Source of the DNA: Caulobacteraceae bacterium
GTDB taxonomy: Bacteria > Pseudomonadota > Alphaproteobacteria > Caulobacterales > Caulobacteraceae
NCBI GenBank assembly: GCA_947476325.1
Contig: CANJPZ010000001.1
Span: 312,072-376,071, forward strand
Direction of reading: 5' to 3'
Length of the DNA: 64,000 nt
The notes under the pieces are model-generated. The model saw only the letters and a program-made list of their open reading frames with translations. It was not told where the DNA came from and did not search any database. Below are positions 7,370 through 16,192 of this stretch, in pieces (position 1 is the stretch's first letter; every line of letters begins with the position of its first letter). The position numbers were made by a program, and so were the translations under genes.

Positions 7370-8884
7370 ATGAAAGCCGGTCCAACTTCCGCACCCACGC
7401 CTCTTGCGGCCCTGAGCCACGAGTTTCGCACGCCGTTGAACGCCGTGCTCGGCATGGCGCGCCTGCTGGAAGGCACCCGGCTGACCGCTGAACAGAAAGC
7501 CTATGTGGCGGCGCTAAAACAGAGTGGCGATCACCTGTTGTCGCTGGTTGGCGACGTGCTTGATCTGGCCCGGCTCGACGCCGGCGCCTTGACTCTGAAT
7601 CCCGCGCCCATGCAGGTCGAAGGTCTGCTGCAGTCGGTAACCGAACTGCTCAGTCCCCGGGCCCACGAGAAAGGCCTCGAAATCGCCTGGGCCGCCCCGG
7701 CTGGTCTGCCGCCGATCCTCGCCGACGAAGGGCGCCTGAAGCAGGTGCTGTTCAATCTCGCCGGCAACGCGGTGAAGTTCACTGAACGGGGCGGCGTGCT
7801 GCTCAGTTGTGCCTTTGCGGAGTCGGACTGCGGCGTCGATCTGCGCCTGACCGTTACCGACACAGGCCCAGGCGTGCCGGCCAACCGACAGGCCACGATC
7901 TTCGAGCCCTTCTCTCACGCAGATGACCGCGATCGAGCCCGCACCGATTCCAGCGGCCTTGGCCTGGCGATCGTCAGCCGCCTGGCCGGCGCCCACGGCG
8001 GTCGGGTCGGGGTCGAGTCTTCGCCGGGCGAGGGCGCCTGCTTCTGGTTTGAGGCGCGGTTCGAGGCCGCCGGACCGGCCGAGCAGGCAAGGCCCCTGGC
8101 CGGTCTGTGTGTTGTCATCGCCTCGTCGTCCTCGGTGTTGCGTGAGAGCGCTTGTCACCACATCGCGGCGGCTGGTGGCAGGCCCATGTTTTGTCTGACC
8201 CGCGAGGAGGCCGTGCGCCGTGCGCCGCAGGGCGCTGTGGTGCTGGTTGACCAGGGTCTGGCGGGGGCCAAGGGCCGGGGCCTGCGCCCTGTTCCCGGAC
8301 ACCCCAGCCTGATCCTGCTGCAACCCGAAGCCCGCCGCCGCATCGCACCCAGCCGCGCCGCAGGCTTTGCCGGCTACCTGATCAAACCCTTGCGCCGGAC
8401 CTCGCTGAGCGAGCGCGTACTCGCTGCGCTGGGTCGGCAAGGCGCCGGCACTGCGGACGAGCGGGCGGATGCCCAGGTCGCCAGGGGCGCCCATGTCCTG
8501 CTGGTCGAGGACAATCCGATCAACGCCCTGCTGGCCCGAAAACTTCTGGAGCGTGAAGGCTGCGCCGTGGAGCTGGCGTCCACCGCTGAGGCGGCCATGC
8601 TGGCCGTGGCCGCCACGGACTACGATCTGGTGCTGATGGACCGCCGCCTGCCCGGACTGGACGGAGTCGCGGCGACCCGCCGGTTGCGCGCCGCCGGGGT
8701 GACGGCGCCCATCGTCGCCCTGACCGCTGACGCCTTTGAAGAGGATCGCCGCGCGTGCCTTGCCGCCGGCATGGATGATTTCCTGACCAAACCTCTGGAT
8801 CCCCATGCTCTGCGCGCCCTTCTGGGCCGGGTGCTGTCTGATCGCTGGACGAACGCCCAAGGGAACGCCAATCTCGCCTCCTGA
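7370..8884 (+). CDS. Soluble hybrid histidine kinase with two receiver domains
   Basis: A 504-residue sensor kinase lacking any membrane segment or obvious sensory domain. HisKA starts almost at the N-terminus with the phospho-acceptor H17 in LSHEFRTPLN. HATPase_c follows with the N-box NLAGNAVKFT, G1 DTGPGVP and G2 GLGLAIV. Residues about 240-365 look like a degenerate receiver: the acidic pair at its start is absent (VIASSSS), though a Lys (YLIKP) remains. The C-terminal receiver (about 373-495) is intact, with the acidic pair in LLVEDNP, phospho-acceptor D424 in LMDRRLPG and a conserved Lys in FLTKPLD. Input may come through a partner protein. The target is unknown. Confidence 0.88.
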   Translation: MKAGPTSAPTPLAALSHEFRTPLNAVLGMARLLEGTRLTAEQKAYVAALKQSGDHLLSLVGDVLDLARLDAGALTLNPAPMQVEGLLQSVTELLSPRAHEKGLEIAWAAPAGLPPILADEGRLKQVLFNLAGNAVKFTERGGVLLSCAFAESDCGVDLRLTVTDTGPGVPANRQATIFEPFSHADDRDRARTDSSGLGLAIVSRLAGAHGGRVGVESSPGEGACFWFEARFEAAGPAEQARPLAGLCVVIASSSSVLRESACHHIAAAGGRPMFCLTREEAVRRAPQGAVVLVDQGLAGAKGRGLRPVPGHPSLILLQPEARRRIAPSRAAGFAGYLIKPLRRTSLSERVLAALGRQGAGTADERADAQVARGAHVLLVEDNPINALLARKLLEREGCAVELASTAEAAMLAVAATDYDLVLMDRRLPGLDGVAATRRLRAAGVTAPIVALTADAFEEDRRACLAAGMDDFLTKPLDPHALRALLGRVLSDRWTNAQGNANLAS

Positions 8885-8901
8885 CTCGCGGGGAGGATTT
8901 C

Positions 8902-10623
8902 ATGGCCGACAGCGCTGCGCCCAAACGAAACCTGGTGAGCGCTCTGGCCGTGTTCGGCGAGCGTCGAACCCTGTGCATGCTGGGCCTGGGCTTTGCTTCT
9001 GGTCTGCCCAACCTATTGATTTTCGACACGCTTTCGGCCTGGTTGCGATCAGACGGCATATCGCTGTCGGTGATCGGATTCTTCGCCCTGGCGACCCTGT
9101 CCTATTCGCTGAAATTCATTTGGGCGCCGCTGGTCGACCGGACAACCATCCCGTTTCTGACGAAATTTTTCGGCCATCGGCGCTCGTGGATGCTGGTAAC
9201 GCAAGGCGCCATCATCTTGGGCCTGTGGCTGATCTCGGGGTCCGACCCCGGAACCAATCTTTGGCGCGTTGCCCTGTTCGCGGTGCTGGTCGGCTTTGCC
9301 GGCGCCACCCAGGACATTGTCATCGACGCCTGGCGCATCGAGGCGGCGCCCGGCGACAAGCAGGGCCCTATGGCGACGGCCTACCAGTGGGGCTATCGCA
9401 TCGCCATCATCGTGGCGGGCGCAGCGCCCCTGTTCATGGCCGACCGCTTCGGCTGGAACCTGTCCTACGCGGCCATGGCCGTCTTGATGGGACTTGGCGT
9501 CGCCGCCGTACTGTTCGCCCCCCGCGAGGCCCAGCACGCCCTGCGACCGGTGCCGGTGGGCGATGCGCCCTCGCGGCCTGCCCTTGAGATTATCGAATGG
9601 ATCGTCCGGCTGGCGCTGATCGCACTGGTCGCGTTGATCATCGGATCGGGCCTGTCGGGATCGGCTGAAATCCTCGCCAATATCCAGACCGCGTTCGGCG
9701 GATCCGCCGACCAGGCCGCCGCACTAAAGGCCGCATGGACCGCCAAGCCGGGCGGGGTCTATCTGCAGCTTGCGGCCGTCGCGCTGGGCCTGGGCGGCCT
9801 TGTCCTGGCCTGCTGGCCCATTCCTCGCGTCAAGACGCGGCCAGGCATCTATCTGGCCACCTCATTCGGCGAGCCTCTCAAGGATTTCTTCGATCGATTC
9901 GCCGGCCTGGCCGGACCGATCCTGGCCCTGATCTGCCTCTACCGACTGGCCGACTTTGTGCTGAACATCATGAACCCCTTCTACATCGACCTGGGGTTCA
10001 CGCTGGATCAGATCGCCGAGGTGCGAAAGCTGTTCGGTGTCGTCGCCTCCATGGCCGGGGTGTTCATCGGTGGTCTGTCGGTGGTGCGGTTAGGGATCAT
10101 CCGCACCATGGTCATCGGCGCCTTCGCCAGTCCCGTCTCGAACCTGGTCTTCGCCTGGCTGGCGACGCAGGGGCCCCATACCTCGGCGCTCTATGTTGCA
10201 ATCAGCCTGGACAACGTCGCCACCGGCTACGCCGGAACAGCCCTGATCGCCTATATGTCCAGCCTGACGAGCGCAGGGTTCACCGCCACCCAATACGCCC
10301 TGTTTTCATCTCTCTATGCCTTGCCCGGCAAGCTGATCGCGTCTCAATCGGGACGGCTCGTGGAGTCCTGGGCCCACAGCGCCGAGGCGGGAAGTCCGCT
10401 GTCGGCGTTCATGCCCTGGTTTTCCGGCCTGCCGCCGGTCTCGTTCGCCAAGGGTGCGGCCGGGCTGAACGTAACGCCAGCAGCGCTCGGCGCAGGCTAT
10501 GTGACCTTCTTCCTCTATTCCACGGCGATCGGCATCTTCGCCATCGTCCTGGCCTTCTGGATCGCCCCCCGGCACAAGCGCCTGCTGGAACAGAACGCCG
10601 CCGCCGAGGCTGCGAAACCCTAG
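8902..10623 (+). CDS. ampG: AmpG-type muropeptide/MFS permease
   Basis: A 573-residue major facilitator with about 14 hydrophobic segments, resembling AmpG, which imports GlcNAc-anhydroMurNAc peptides for cell-wall recycling. Recognisable AmpG features: LGFASGLPNLL near the N-terminus, LSYSLKFIWAPLVDR, FAGATQDIVIDAWRIE and YQWGYRIAI. It is longer than E. coli AmpG (about 490), with an inserted stretch around residues 215-330. The GGGGAGG ribosome site just before ATG 8902 supports the start. It is convergent with the malic enzyme gene, their 3' ends overlapping by four bases. Confidence 0.85.
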   Translation: MADSAAPKRNLVSALAVFGERRTLCMLGLGFASGLPNLLIFDTLSAWLRSDGISLSVIGFFALATLSYSLKFIWAPLVDRTTIPFLTKFFGHRRSWMLVTQGAIILGLWLISGSDPGTNLWRVALFAVLVGFAGATQDIVIDAWRIEAAPGDKQGPMATAYQWGYRIAIIVAGAAPLFMADRFGWNLSYAAMAVLMGLGVAAVLFAPREAQHALRPVPVGDAPSRPALEIIEWIVRLALIALVALIIGSGLSGSAEILANIQTAFGGSADQAAALKAAWTAKPGGVYLQLAAVALGLGGLVLACWPIPRVKTRPGIYLATSFGEPLKDFFDRFAGLAGPILALICLYRLADFVLNIMNPFYIDLGFTLDQIAEVRKLFGVVASMAGVFIGGLSVVRLGIIRTMVIGAFASPVSNLVFAWLATQGPHTSALYVAISLDNVATGYAGTALIAYMSSLTSAGFTATQYALFSSLYALPGKLIASQSGRLVESWAHSAEAGSPLSAFMPWFSGLPPVSFAKGAAGLNVTPAALGAGYVTFFLYSTAIGIFAIVLAFWIAPRHKRLLEQNAAAEAAKP

Positions 10624-12896
10624 AGGTTTTCGGCCGCCTCGTAGGCTGCAAAGGTCGCCATATTGAGGATGGTCGAAACCGAGGCCGCCAGAGGGCAGAT
10701 CTGCACCGGCCGTGACATGCCCATCAGCAGCGGCGGGATCACCGTCGCCTCGCCGAGGGAGTGCAACAGCTTGGTCGAGATTGAGGCCGAGTGGATGGCC
10801 GGCATGATCAGCACATTGGCCGGACCGGTCAGGCGCATGAACGGGAAATTGCCCCAGCGCGAGGGATCCAGCGCCAGATCTGGGGGCATGTCGCCTTCGT
10901 ATTCGAAGTCGACGGCCATATCGTCCAGCATGGCGACGGCGTCACGCACCTTGTCGGCGCGTTCACCCGACGGATTGCCAAAGGCCGAATAGGACAGGAA
11001 GGCGACGCGAGGCGTGTGGCCGAGGCGCTTGACCGCCTGGGCCGCTTCGATGGCGATCTCGACCAGTTCTTCGCCGGTGGGCAGTTCGGTGATGTTGGTG
11101 TCGGCGACGAACAGGGTGTGGCCCTTGGCCAGTACTACCGACATGCCGATCATCCGGCCGTCGGGCGAGGGATCGATGGCGTGCAGAACGCCCTCAAGGG
11201 CCACGTCGAACGAGCGGGTGACGCCGGTGACCATGCCGTCGGCCTCTCCGCAAGCGACCATGGTAGCGGCAAAGACGTTGCGGTCCTGGTTGACCAGACG
11301 CTGGCAATCGCGGCGCAGATAACCCGAGCGTTGCAGCCTGCCGTAGAGGAAATCAGTATAGGTCTCGCCGCGCTCGGACAGGCGCGCGTTGATGATCTCC
11401 ATATCCAGCTCGGCCGGGTTGAGACCGGCGACCCGGGCATTTTCGCGCACCTCTTCTTCGCGGCCCAGCAGGACGGCCTGGCCCAGACCCTGGCTCTGGA
11501 AGGCGTGAGCGGCGCGGATGACGGCCGGCTCTTCGCCCTCGGCGAAGACGATGCGCTTTTGCGGCGCGTCCTGGACGGTGCTGGTGATCGACTGCAGGAA
11601 GGCCGCGGTCGGATCCAGACGCTGCGCCAGACGGGCGCGGTACTCGTCCATGTCCTCGATCGGCTTGCGGGCCACGCCGGTGTCCATTGCTGCCTGGGCG
11701 ACGAAGGGCGGGATGTACCAGATCAGGCGCGGGTCAAAGGGCGACGGGATGATGTAGTCCGGCCCGAACTTCAGCTGGCGGCCGTGATAGGCGGCCGAGA
11801 CCTCGTCGGGCACGTCCTCGCGGGCCAACTGGGCGAGCGCCTTGGCGCAGGCGATCTTCATCTCCAGGTTCACCCGCCGGGCGCGAACATCCAGGGCGCC
11901 CCGGAAGATGTAGGGAAAGCCCAGCACATTGTTGACCTGGTTGGCGTAGTCGCTGCGCCCGGTGGCGATGATGGCGTCCGAGCGGACCGATCGGACTTCT
12001 TCGGGCGTGATCTCGGGGTCCGGATTGGCCATGGCGAAGATGATCGGCTTGTCAGCCATCAGCTTGATGTCTTCGCGGGTCACCGCGCCCTTGACTGACA
12101 GGCCGATGAAGACGTCGGCGCCCTTGAGGGCTTCCTTCAGGGTGCGGGCCTTGGTGTCGACGGCCAGGGCCGACTTTTCCTGGGTCATGCCCTCGATGCG
12201 GCCGCGATAGATGACGCCCTTGGTGTCGACGCTGATGCAATTGTCGCGTTTGACGCCCATGGCCTGGATCAGGTTCATGGTCGAGACGCCTGCCGCGCCC
12301 GCGCCGTTCATGACGACCTTGATGTCTTCAAACTTGCGGCCGGTGATGTGACAGGCATTTATCATGCCGGCGGCCGAGATGATTGCCGTTCCGTGCTGGT
12401 CGTCGTGGAACACCGGAATGTCGAGCAATTCCTGCAGCGCGGTCTCGATGCGGAAGCACTCGGGGCTCTTGATGTCTTCCAGATTGATGCCGCCGAAGGT
12501 GACGCCAATATTCTTGACCACGGTGATCAGTTCATCCGGGTCCTGTGTGGAGACCTCGATGTCGATGGAATCGACGTCGGCGAAGCGCTTGAACAGCACG
12601 CTCTTGCCTTCCATCACCGGCTTGGAAGCCAGGGCGCCCAGATTGCCCAGTCCAAGGATCGCCGTGCCGTTCGAGATCACCGCCACCAGGTTGCCCTTGG
12701 ATGTGTAATCGTAGGCCAGGTCAGGGTCAGCGGCGATCGCGTGCACCGGCGCGGCCACGCCCGGCGAATAGGCCAGGCTCAGGTCGCGTTGGGTCGCCAT
12801 GGGCTTGGTCGCCACCACGGCGATCTTGCCCGGGGTCGGGTACTTGTGGAACGCGAGGGCTTCCTCGTCGGTAAAGGTGCGCTTTTCGGTGGTCAT
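10620..12896 (-). CDS. maeB: NADP-dependent malic enzyme, phosphotransacetylase-fused type
   Basis: Oxidatively decarboxylates malate to pyruvate, giving NADPH. The 758-residue protein is the large bacterial type: N-terminal malic domain (about residues 18-150, SLAYSPGVAAPV, SNGTAILGLGNLG), a Rossmann NAD(P) domain (about 163-400, VFHDDQHGTAI and VMNGAGAAGVSTMNL) and a C-terminal phosphotransacetylase-like domain (about 430-755). In this class the C-terminal domain is catalytically inactive and is thought to be regulatory (acetyl-CoA sensing). The gene is monocistronic, convergent with ampG and divergent from dapB. Confidence 0.96.
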   Translation of the reverse strand: MTTEKRTFTDEEALAFHKYPTPGKIAVVATKPMATQRDLSLAYSPGVAAPVHAIAADPDLAYDYTSKGNLVAVISNGTAILGLGNLGALASKPVMEGKSVLFKRFADVDSIDIEVSTQDPDELITVVKNIGVTFGGINLEDIKSPECFRIETALQELLDIPVFHDDQHGTAIISAAGMINACHITGRKFEDIKVVMNGAGAAGVSTMNLIQAMGVKRDNCISVDTKGVIYRGRIEGMTQEKSALAVDTKARTLKEALKGADVFIGLSVKGAVTREDIKLMADKPIIFAMANPDPEITPEEVRSVRSDAIIATGRSDYANQVNNVLGFPYIFRGALDVRARRVNLEMKIACAKALAQLAREDVPDEVSAAYHGRQLKFGPDYIIPSPFDPRLIWYIPPFVAQAAMDTGVARKPIEDMDEYRARLAQRLDPTAAFLQSITSTVQDAPQKRIVFAEGEEPAVIRAAHAFQSQGLGQAVLLGREEEVRENARVAGLNPAELDMEIINARLSERGETYTDFLYGRLQRSGYLRRDCQRLVNQDRNVFAATMVACGEADGMVTGVTRSFDVALEGVLHAIDPSPDGRMIGMSVVLAKGHTLFVADTNITELPTGEELVEIAIEAAQAVKRLGHTPRVAFLSYSAFGNPSGERADKVRDAVAMLDDMAVDFEYEGDMPPDLALDPSRWGNFPFMRLTGPANVLIMPAIHSASISTKLLHSLGEATVIPPLLMGMSRPVQICPLAASVSTILNMATFAAYEAAENL

Positions 12897-13003
12897 AAGT
12901 CTTTACGGGTCAACGGGATGTGGGCGCGCAACCTAGCGGCGCCGGGCGGTTATCACAACCGCGTCACCTTGCATGGGGCCCAATGGAGCCTTATCGACGC
13001 ATT

Positions 13004-13807
13004 ATGGCCACAGAAACCCCAGTTCGAATCGGGATCGCCGGCGCGCTCGGGCGCATGGGCCGGGCGGTCACGACCATGGTTGAAGCCCGGTCGGATCTGA
13101 CCATTGCGGCCCTGTATGACGCGCCCGGCTCGGAAGGCCAGATCGTCGAGGCGGCCGGCGGACGTGTGCTGGTCACCCGCGCCCAGGCCGTTGAGGCTTG
13201 CGACGCCATCATCGATTTCACCATTCCGGCGGCTTCCGCGGCCCTAGCCCATCTTGTGGCCGACAAGGGCGGGCCGGCCCTGATCATCGGCTCGACCGGT
13301 CTCAGCGACGCACAGGAGGCGGTGATCGCCCAGGCGGCGGCGCGGGTTCCGGTGGTCCGCTCACGCAGTTTTTCGCTGGGCGTCAACACCCTGCTGGGTC
13401 TTGTGCGTCAGGCCGCAGAGCGCCTGGGTCCCGAGGCCTGGGACATCGAGGTCTTTGAGGCCCACCACAACCGCAAGGTTGATGCGCCCTCGGGCACGGC
13501 CCTGATGCTGGGCGAGGCCGCCGCCGAAGGGCGGGGTGTGAAGCTGTCGGACGTCAGCGACCGGGGCCGCGACGGCATCACCGGCCCCCGCAAGACCGGC
13601 GACATCGGTTTTTCCGTCATGCGCGGCGGCGACATCATCGGCGAGCACCAGGTGATCTTCGCCGGCCAGAACGAAATCCTGACCCTGGGCCATTCGTCGC
13701 GCGACCGGGCCCTGTTCGCGCAAGGCGCGGTCCAGGCCGCCCTGTGGTCATCCGGCAAGCCCGCGGGCCTCTACGACATGCTGGACGTGCTGGGGTTCAA
13801 GGGCTGA
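13004..13807 (+). CDS. dapB: 4-hydroxy-tetrahydrodipicolinate reductase
   Basis: Reduces the dihydrodipicolinate precursor in lysine and meso-diaminopimelate synthesis. The 267-residue product has the N-terminal NAD(P) motif GIAGALGRMG (residues 10-19) and the catalytic H154-H155-x2-K158 in HHNRKVDAPSGTA. The closing GLYDMLDVLGF is typical. The frame is open to 12920, but the extra residues are not family-like; ATG 13004 gives the expected N-terminus. ATG 12983 is an alternative. It is followed only three bases later by the convergent dut stop. Confidence 0.95.
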   Translation: MATETPVRIGIAGALGRMGRAVTTMVEARSDLTIAALYDAPGSEGQIVEAAGGRVLVTRAQAVEACDAIIDFTIPAASAALAHLVADKGGPALIIGSTGLSDAQEAVIAQAAARVPVVRSRSFSLGVNTLLGLVRQAAERLGPEAWDIEVFEAHHNRKVDAPSGTALMLGEAAAEGRGVKLSDVSDRGRDGITGPRKTGDIGFSVMRGGDIIGEHQVIFAGQNEILTLGHSSRDRALFAQGAVQAALWSSGKPAGLYDMLDVLGFKG

Positions 13808-13810
13808 AGC

Positions 13811-14266
13811 CTAACCCTGCCCGGTAGACCCGAACCCGTCCGCGCCCCGCGCTGTCTCGTCCAGTTCGCTGGTCTCCAGCCATTCAGCCCTGGTCACCGG
13901 GGCGATGACCAGCTGGGCGATGCGGTCGCCCCTGCGGATGGTGAAGTCCTCGGCCCCGAGGTTGATCAGGATGACCTTCACCTCGCCGCGATAATCGGAA
14001 TCGATCGTCCCCGGCGTATTCAGGCAGGTGACGCCCGCCTTGGCCGCAAGTCCGGACCTTGGCCGCACCTGGGCCTCGAAGCCGGGCGGCACGGCGAAGG
14101 CCAGGCCTGTGGGGACCATGGCCCGGGCGCCGGGACGGATGATCATCGGCTCGTCTTCCGCTACGCCCGCCCGCAGGTCCATGCCGGCGGCGCCGGTGGT
14201 TTCATAGGACGGCAAAGGCAGGCCTTCTCCGTGGAGCAGGCGCTTGATGGGGATGGTCGGGGTCAT
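13811..14266 (-). CDS. dut: dUTP diphosphatase
   Basis: Trimeric dUTPase that converts dUTP to dUMP and pyrophosphate, preventing uracil incorporation and supplying dTMP synthesis. All five family motifs are visible in the 151 residues: AAGMDLRA, the RPRSGLAAK nucleotide loop, the [13 protein letters not shown] catalytic-Asp segment, [13 protein letters not shown] and the C-terminal P-loop-like [10 protein letters not shown]. The start overlaps the coaBC stop by four bases (ATGA). The coaBC-dut pairing is common in proteobacteria and implies coupled translation. Confidence 0.97.
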   Translation of the reverse strand: MTPTIPIKRLLHGEGLPLPSYETTGAAGMDLRAGVAEDEPMIIRPGARAMVPTGLAFAVPPGFEAQVRPRSGLAAKAGVTCLNTPGTIDSDYRGEVKVILINLGAEDFTIRRGDRIAQLVIAPVTRAEWLETSELDETARGADGFGSTGQG

Positions 14267-15468
14267 TTCAGTGCCTCGGCGATACGGTCTGCGATCTGGG
14301 CCGAGACCCGGCTCTTGTCGGCGCGGTCCCAGCGTTCAACGGATTTGGCGGTGACCAGCAGAACTGCGTTTTCGGTCCCACCCATGACGCCGGCCTGCGT
14401 CACGTCATTGGCGATGATCCAGTCGCAGCCCTTGCGCGACAGCTTGGCGCGGGCATGGGCCTCGACATCGTTGGTCTCGGCGGCGAAGCCGACCACCAGC
14501 CTCGGGCGGCGCTTCTTCAGGCCGGCGATGCTGGCCAGGATGTCTTTGTTCTCGACCAGCGTAATGGTCGGCGGGCCGCCCCGGCTCTTCTTCAGCTTTA
14601 CGCCGAAGGCCTCGTCCGGCCGCCAGTCAGCGACGGCGGCCACGAACACGCCGATATCCAGCGGCTCGCCGGCTTTGGCGACGTCCATCGAGGCTGCGTA
14701 CATCTCTTCAGCCGTGACCACGTCGATGCGCTTGACACCGGCCGGCGTCGGCAAGGCGGTCGGGCCGCTCACCAGGGTCACATCCGCGCCCAGCAGGGCC
14801 AGCGCCCCTGCGATGCCATAGCCCTGCCGGCCGCTGGAGCGGTTGGTGATGACCCGCACGGGGTCGAGCGGCTCTTCGGTGGGTCCTGCGGTCACCAGGG
14901 CCCGCTTGCCAGCCAGGGGGGCGTTCGGCGCGCCGCTGAGGGCCGCCATGACGGCCTCAAAGATATCGGCAGGCTCGGCCAGGCGTCCGGGTCCGAACTC
15001 GCCACAGGCCATGGCCCCTTCGTCGGGGCCGACGAAACGCACGCCATCAGCCTTCAGAGTGGCGAGATTCCGCTGCGTGGCCGGATGGTTCCACATGCGC
15101 ACGTTCATGGCAGGGGCCATCAACACCGGCTTGTCGGTGGCCAGAAGGGTGGTGGTGGCCAGATCATCGGCCAGGCCGTTCGCGGCCCGGGCTATCAGGT
15201 TGGCGGTCGCGGGGGTAACAACGATCAGGTCAGCCGCGCGCGACAGCTCAATGTGCCCCATCTCGGCCTCGTCGGTCAGGTCGAACAGGTCAGAATAGAC
15301 CTTGTCCTCTGCCAGGGCTGACAGCGACAGAGGCGTCACGAACTTCGCGCCCGAAGCGGTCAGGATTGGCCGCACGGCGATACCGGCCTTGCGCAGCAGG
15401 CGCACCAGCTCCAGCGCCTTGTAGGCCGCCACCCCGCCGCCAACGATGAGAAGTACGCGTTTGTCCAT
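14263..15468 (-). CDS. coaBC: Bifunctional phosphopantothenoylcysteine decarboxylase/synthetase
   Basis: Catalyses two consecutive coenzyme A steps: CTP-dependent ligation of phosphopantothenate with cysteine (CoaB), then FMN-dependent decarboxylation (CoaC). The 401-residue fusion has the normal order: flavoprotein CoaC domain (residues 1 to about 180, with VGGGVAAYK, the catalytic His in [16 protein letters not shown] and [11 protein letters not shown]) and the CoaB domain (about 186-395, with [22 protein letters not shown]). First gene of the coaBC-dut operon. In Caulobacter this gene also lies in the dnaA neighbourhood. Confidence 0.97.
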   Translation of the reverse strand: MDKRVLLIVGGGVAAYKALELVRLLRKAGIAVRPILTASGAKFVTPLSLSALAEDKVYSDLFDLTDEAEMGHIELSRAADLIVVTPATANLIARAANGLADDLATTTLLATDKPVLMAPAMNVRMWNHPATQRNLATLKADGVRFVGPDEGAMACGEFGPGRLAEPADIFEAVMAALSGAPNAPLAGKRALVTAGPTEEPLDPVRVITNRSSGRQGYGIAGALALLGADVTLVSGPTALPTPAGVKRIDVVTAEEMYAASMDVAKAGEPLDIGVFVAAVADWRPDEAFGVKLKKSRGGPPTITLVENKDILASIAGLKKRRPRLVVGFAAETNDVEAHARAKLSRKGCDWIIANDVTQAGVMGGTENAVLLVTAKSVERWDRADKSRVSAQIADRIAEALK

Positions 15469-15640
15469 GGCTCACAATAGCCCGAAAATATGACAGGGAC
15501 CAACCGCCCAGACAGATTGCCGCGGTCCGATTGGAAGGCCGTGCCGCAAGCAGGCCAGAAAACTTTTTGAGATTCAGACTCGACAGCCCCGCAAAAATGT
15601 TCTTCTTATGTTCTGTTATTCAACCTGTGGAGGGGCTGAT

Positions 15641-15982
15641 ATGAAAATCAGACCAACGTTGAGCGATGCGGCGCTCGCACTGCTGCTTGCGGCCGCTGGC
15701 TGCAAACAAAATGTCGCCGATCTTCCGGCTCGCAATCATTCGCAGGATGGGCTGGTCACGCCTGTCAGCCTGCCGTCCAGCACGACGGCGGCGAAGACTG
15801 ATCCGCGCGATCTGCCGATACCGCAGGTCGCCGGCAAGCCGATGTGGGCGGCCAACAAGACCCATACCGCCGAGGAAAACGCCCAGTACCAGTTCGACCA
15901 TCATGGCACAGAGTTCGGCGCGGCCAATGTTGCAGCTTATGTGGCCAAGGCCCACGACTTCACGGGTCATCCGCCGGCCTAG
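15641..15982 (+). CDS. Lipoprotein with toxin-like domain, truncated by in-frame TAG
   Basis: Start ATG 15641 follows a GGAGG ribosome site. Residues 1 to about 22 are a lipoprotein signal ending in the lipobox LAAAGC. A low-complexity Pro/Ser/Thr stretch follows, then YQFDHHGTEFGAANVAAYV and AHDFTGHPP. The ORF stops at TAG 15980-15982, but the same frame continues with obviously coding sequence to TGA 16190. The HG-x-FG...A-x-x-F pattern together with the segments after the TAG resembles a small domain often found at the C-termini of polymorphic or secreted toxins; that link is inference. Two GANTC sites lie upstream (15571, 15577). Likely a recent nonsense mutation, or a read-through gene. 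Confidence 0.6.
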   Translation: MKIRPTLSDAALALLLAAAGCKQNVADLPARNHSQDGLVTPVSLPSSTTAAKTDPRDLPIPQVAGKPMWAANKTHTAEENAQYQFDHHGTEFGAANVAAYVAKAHDFTGHPPA

Positions 15983-16192
15983 GCCGACCGCATCACCTGG
16001 GCCAATGGCGACACCCTGATCTATGACGCCAGGTCCAATATCTTCGCGGTGGTCTCGAAGGACGGAGCGCCGCGCACCCTGTTCAAGCCCGACAATGGTC
16101 CCGCCTATTGGGCCCAGCAAAAGGAAGACGCGGCCGGCGGCGGCGTCAGCGCGTCCGGAAAATCCACAAAAGCACGATCGTCCCAAGGCTGA
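15983..16192 (+). pseudogene. C-terminal remainder of the amber-interrupted lipoprotein gene
   Basis: In-frame continuation after TAG 15980-15982. It reads ADRITWANGDTLIYDARSN, then IFAVVSKDGAPRTLFKPD and AYWAQQKE, before a low-complexity tail and TGA at 16190-16192. The G-D-x-x-x-Y-D, F-A-V-x-x-x-D-G and R-T-x-F-K-P spacing is coherent and matches the toxin-like domain begun before the stop. No start codon or ribosome site would allow separate translation. The final 47 bases overlap the 3' end of ubiB on the opposite strand. Confidence 0.55.
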
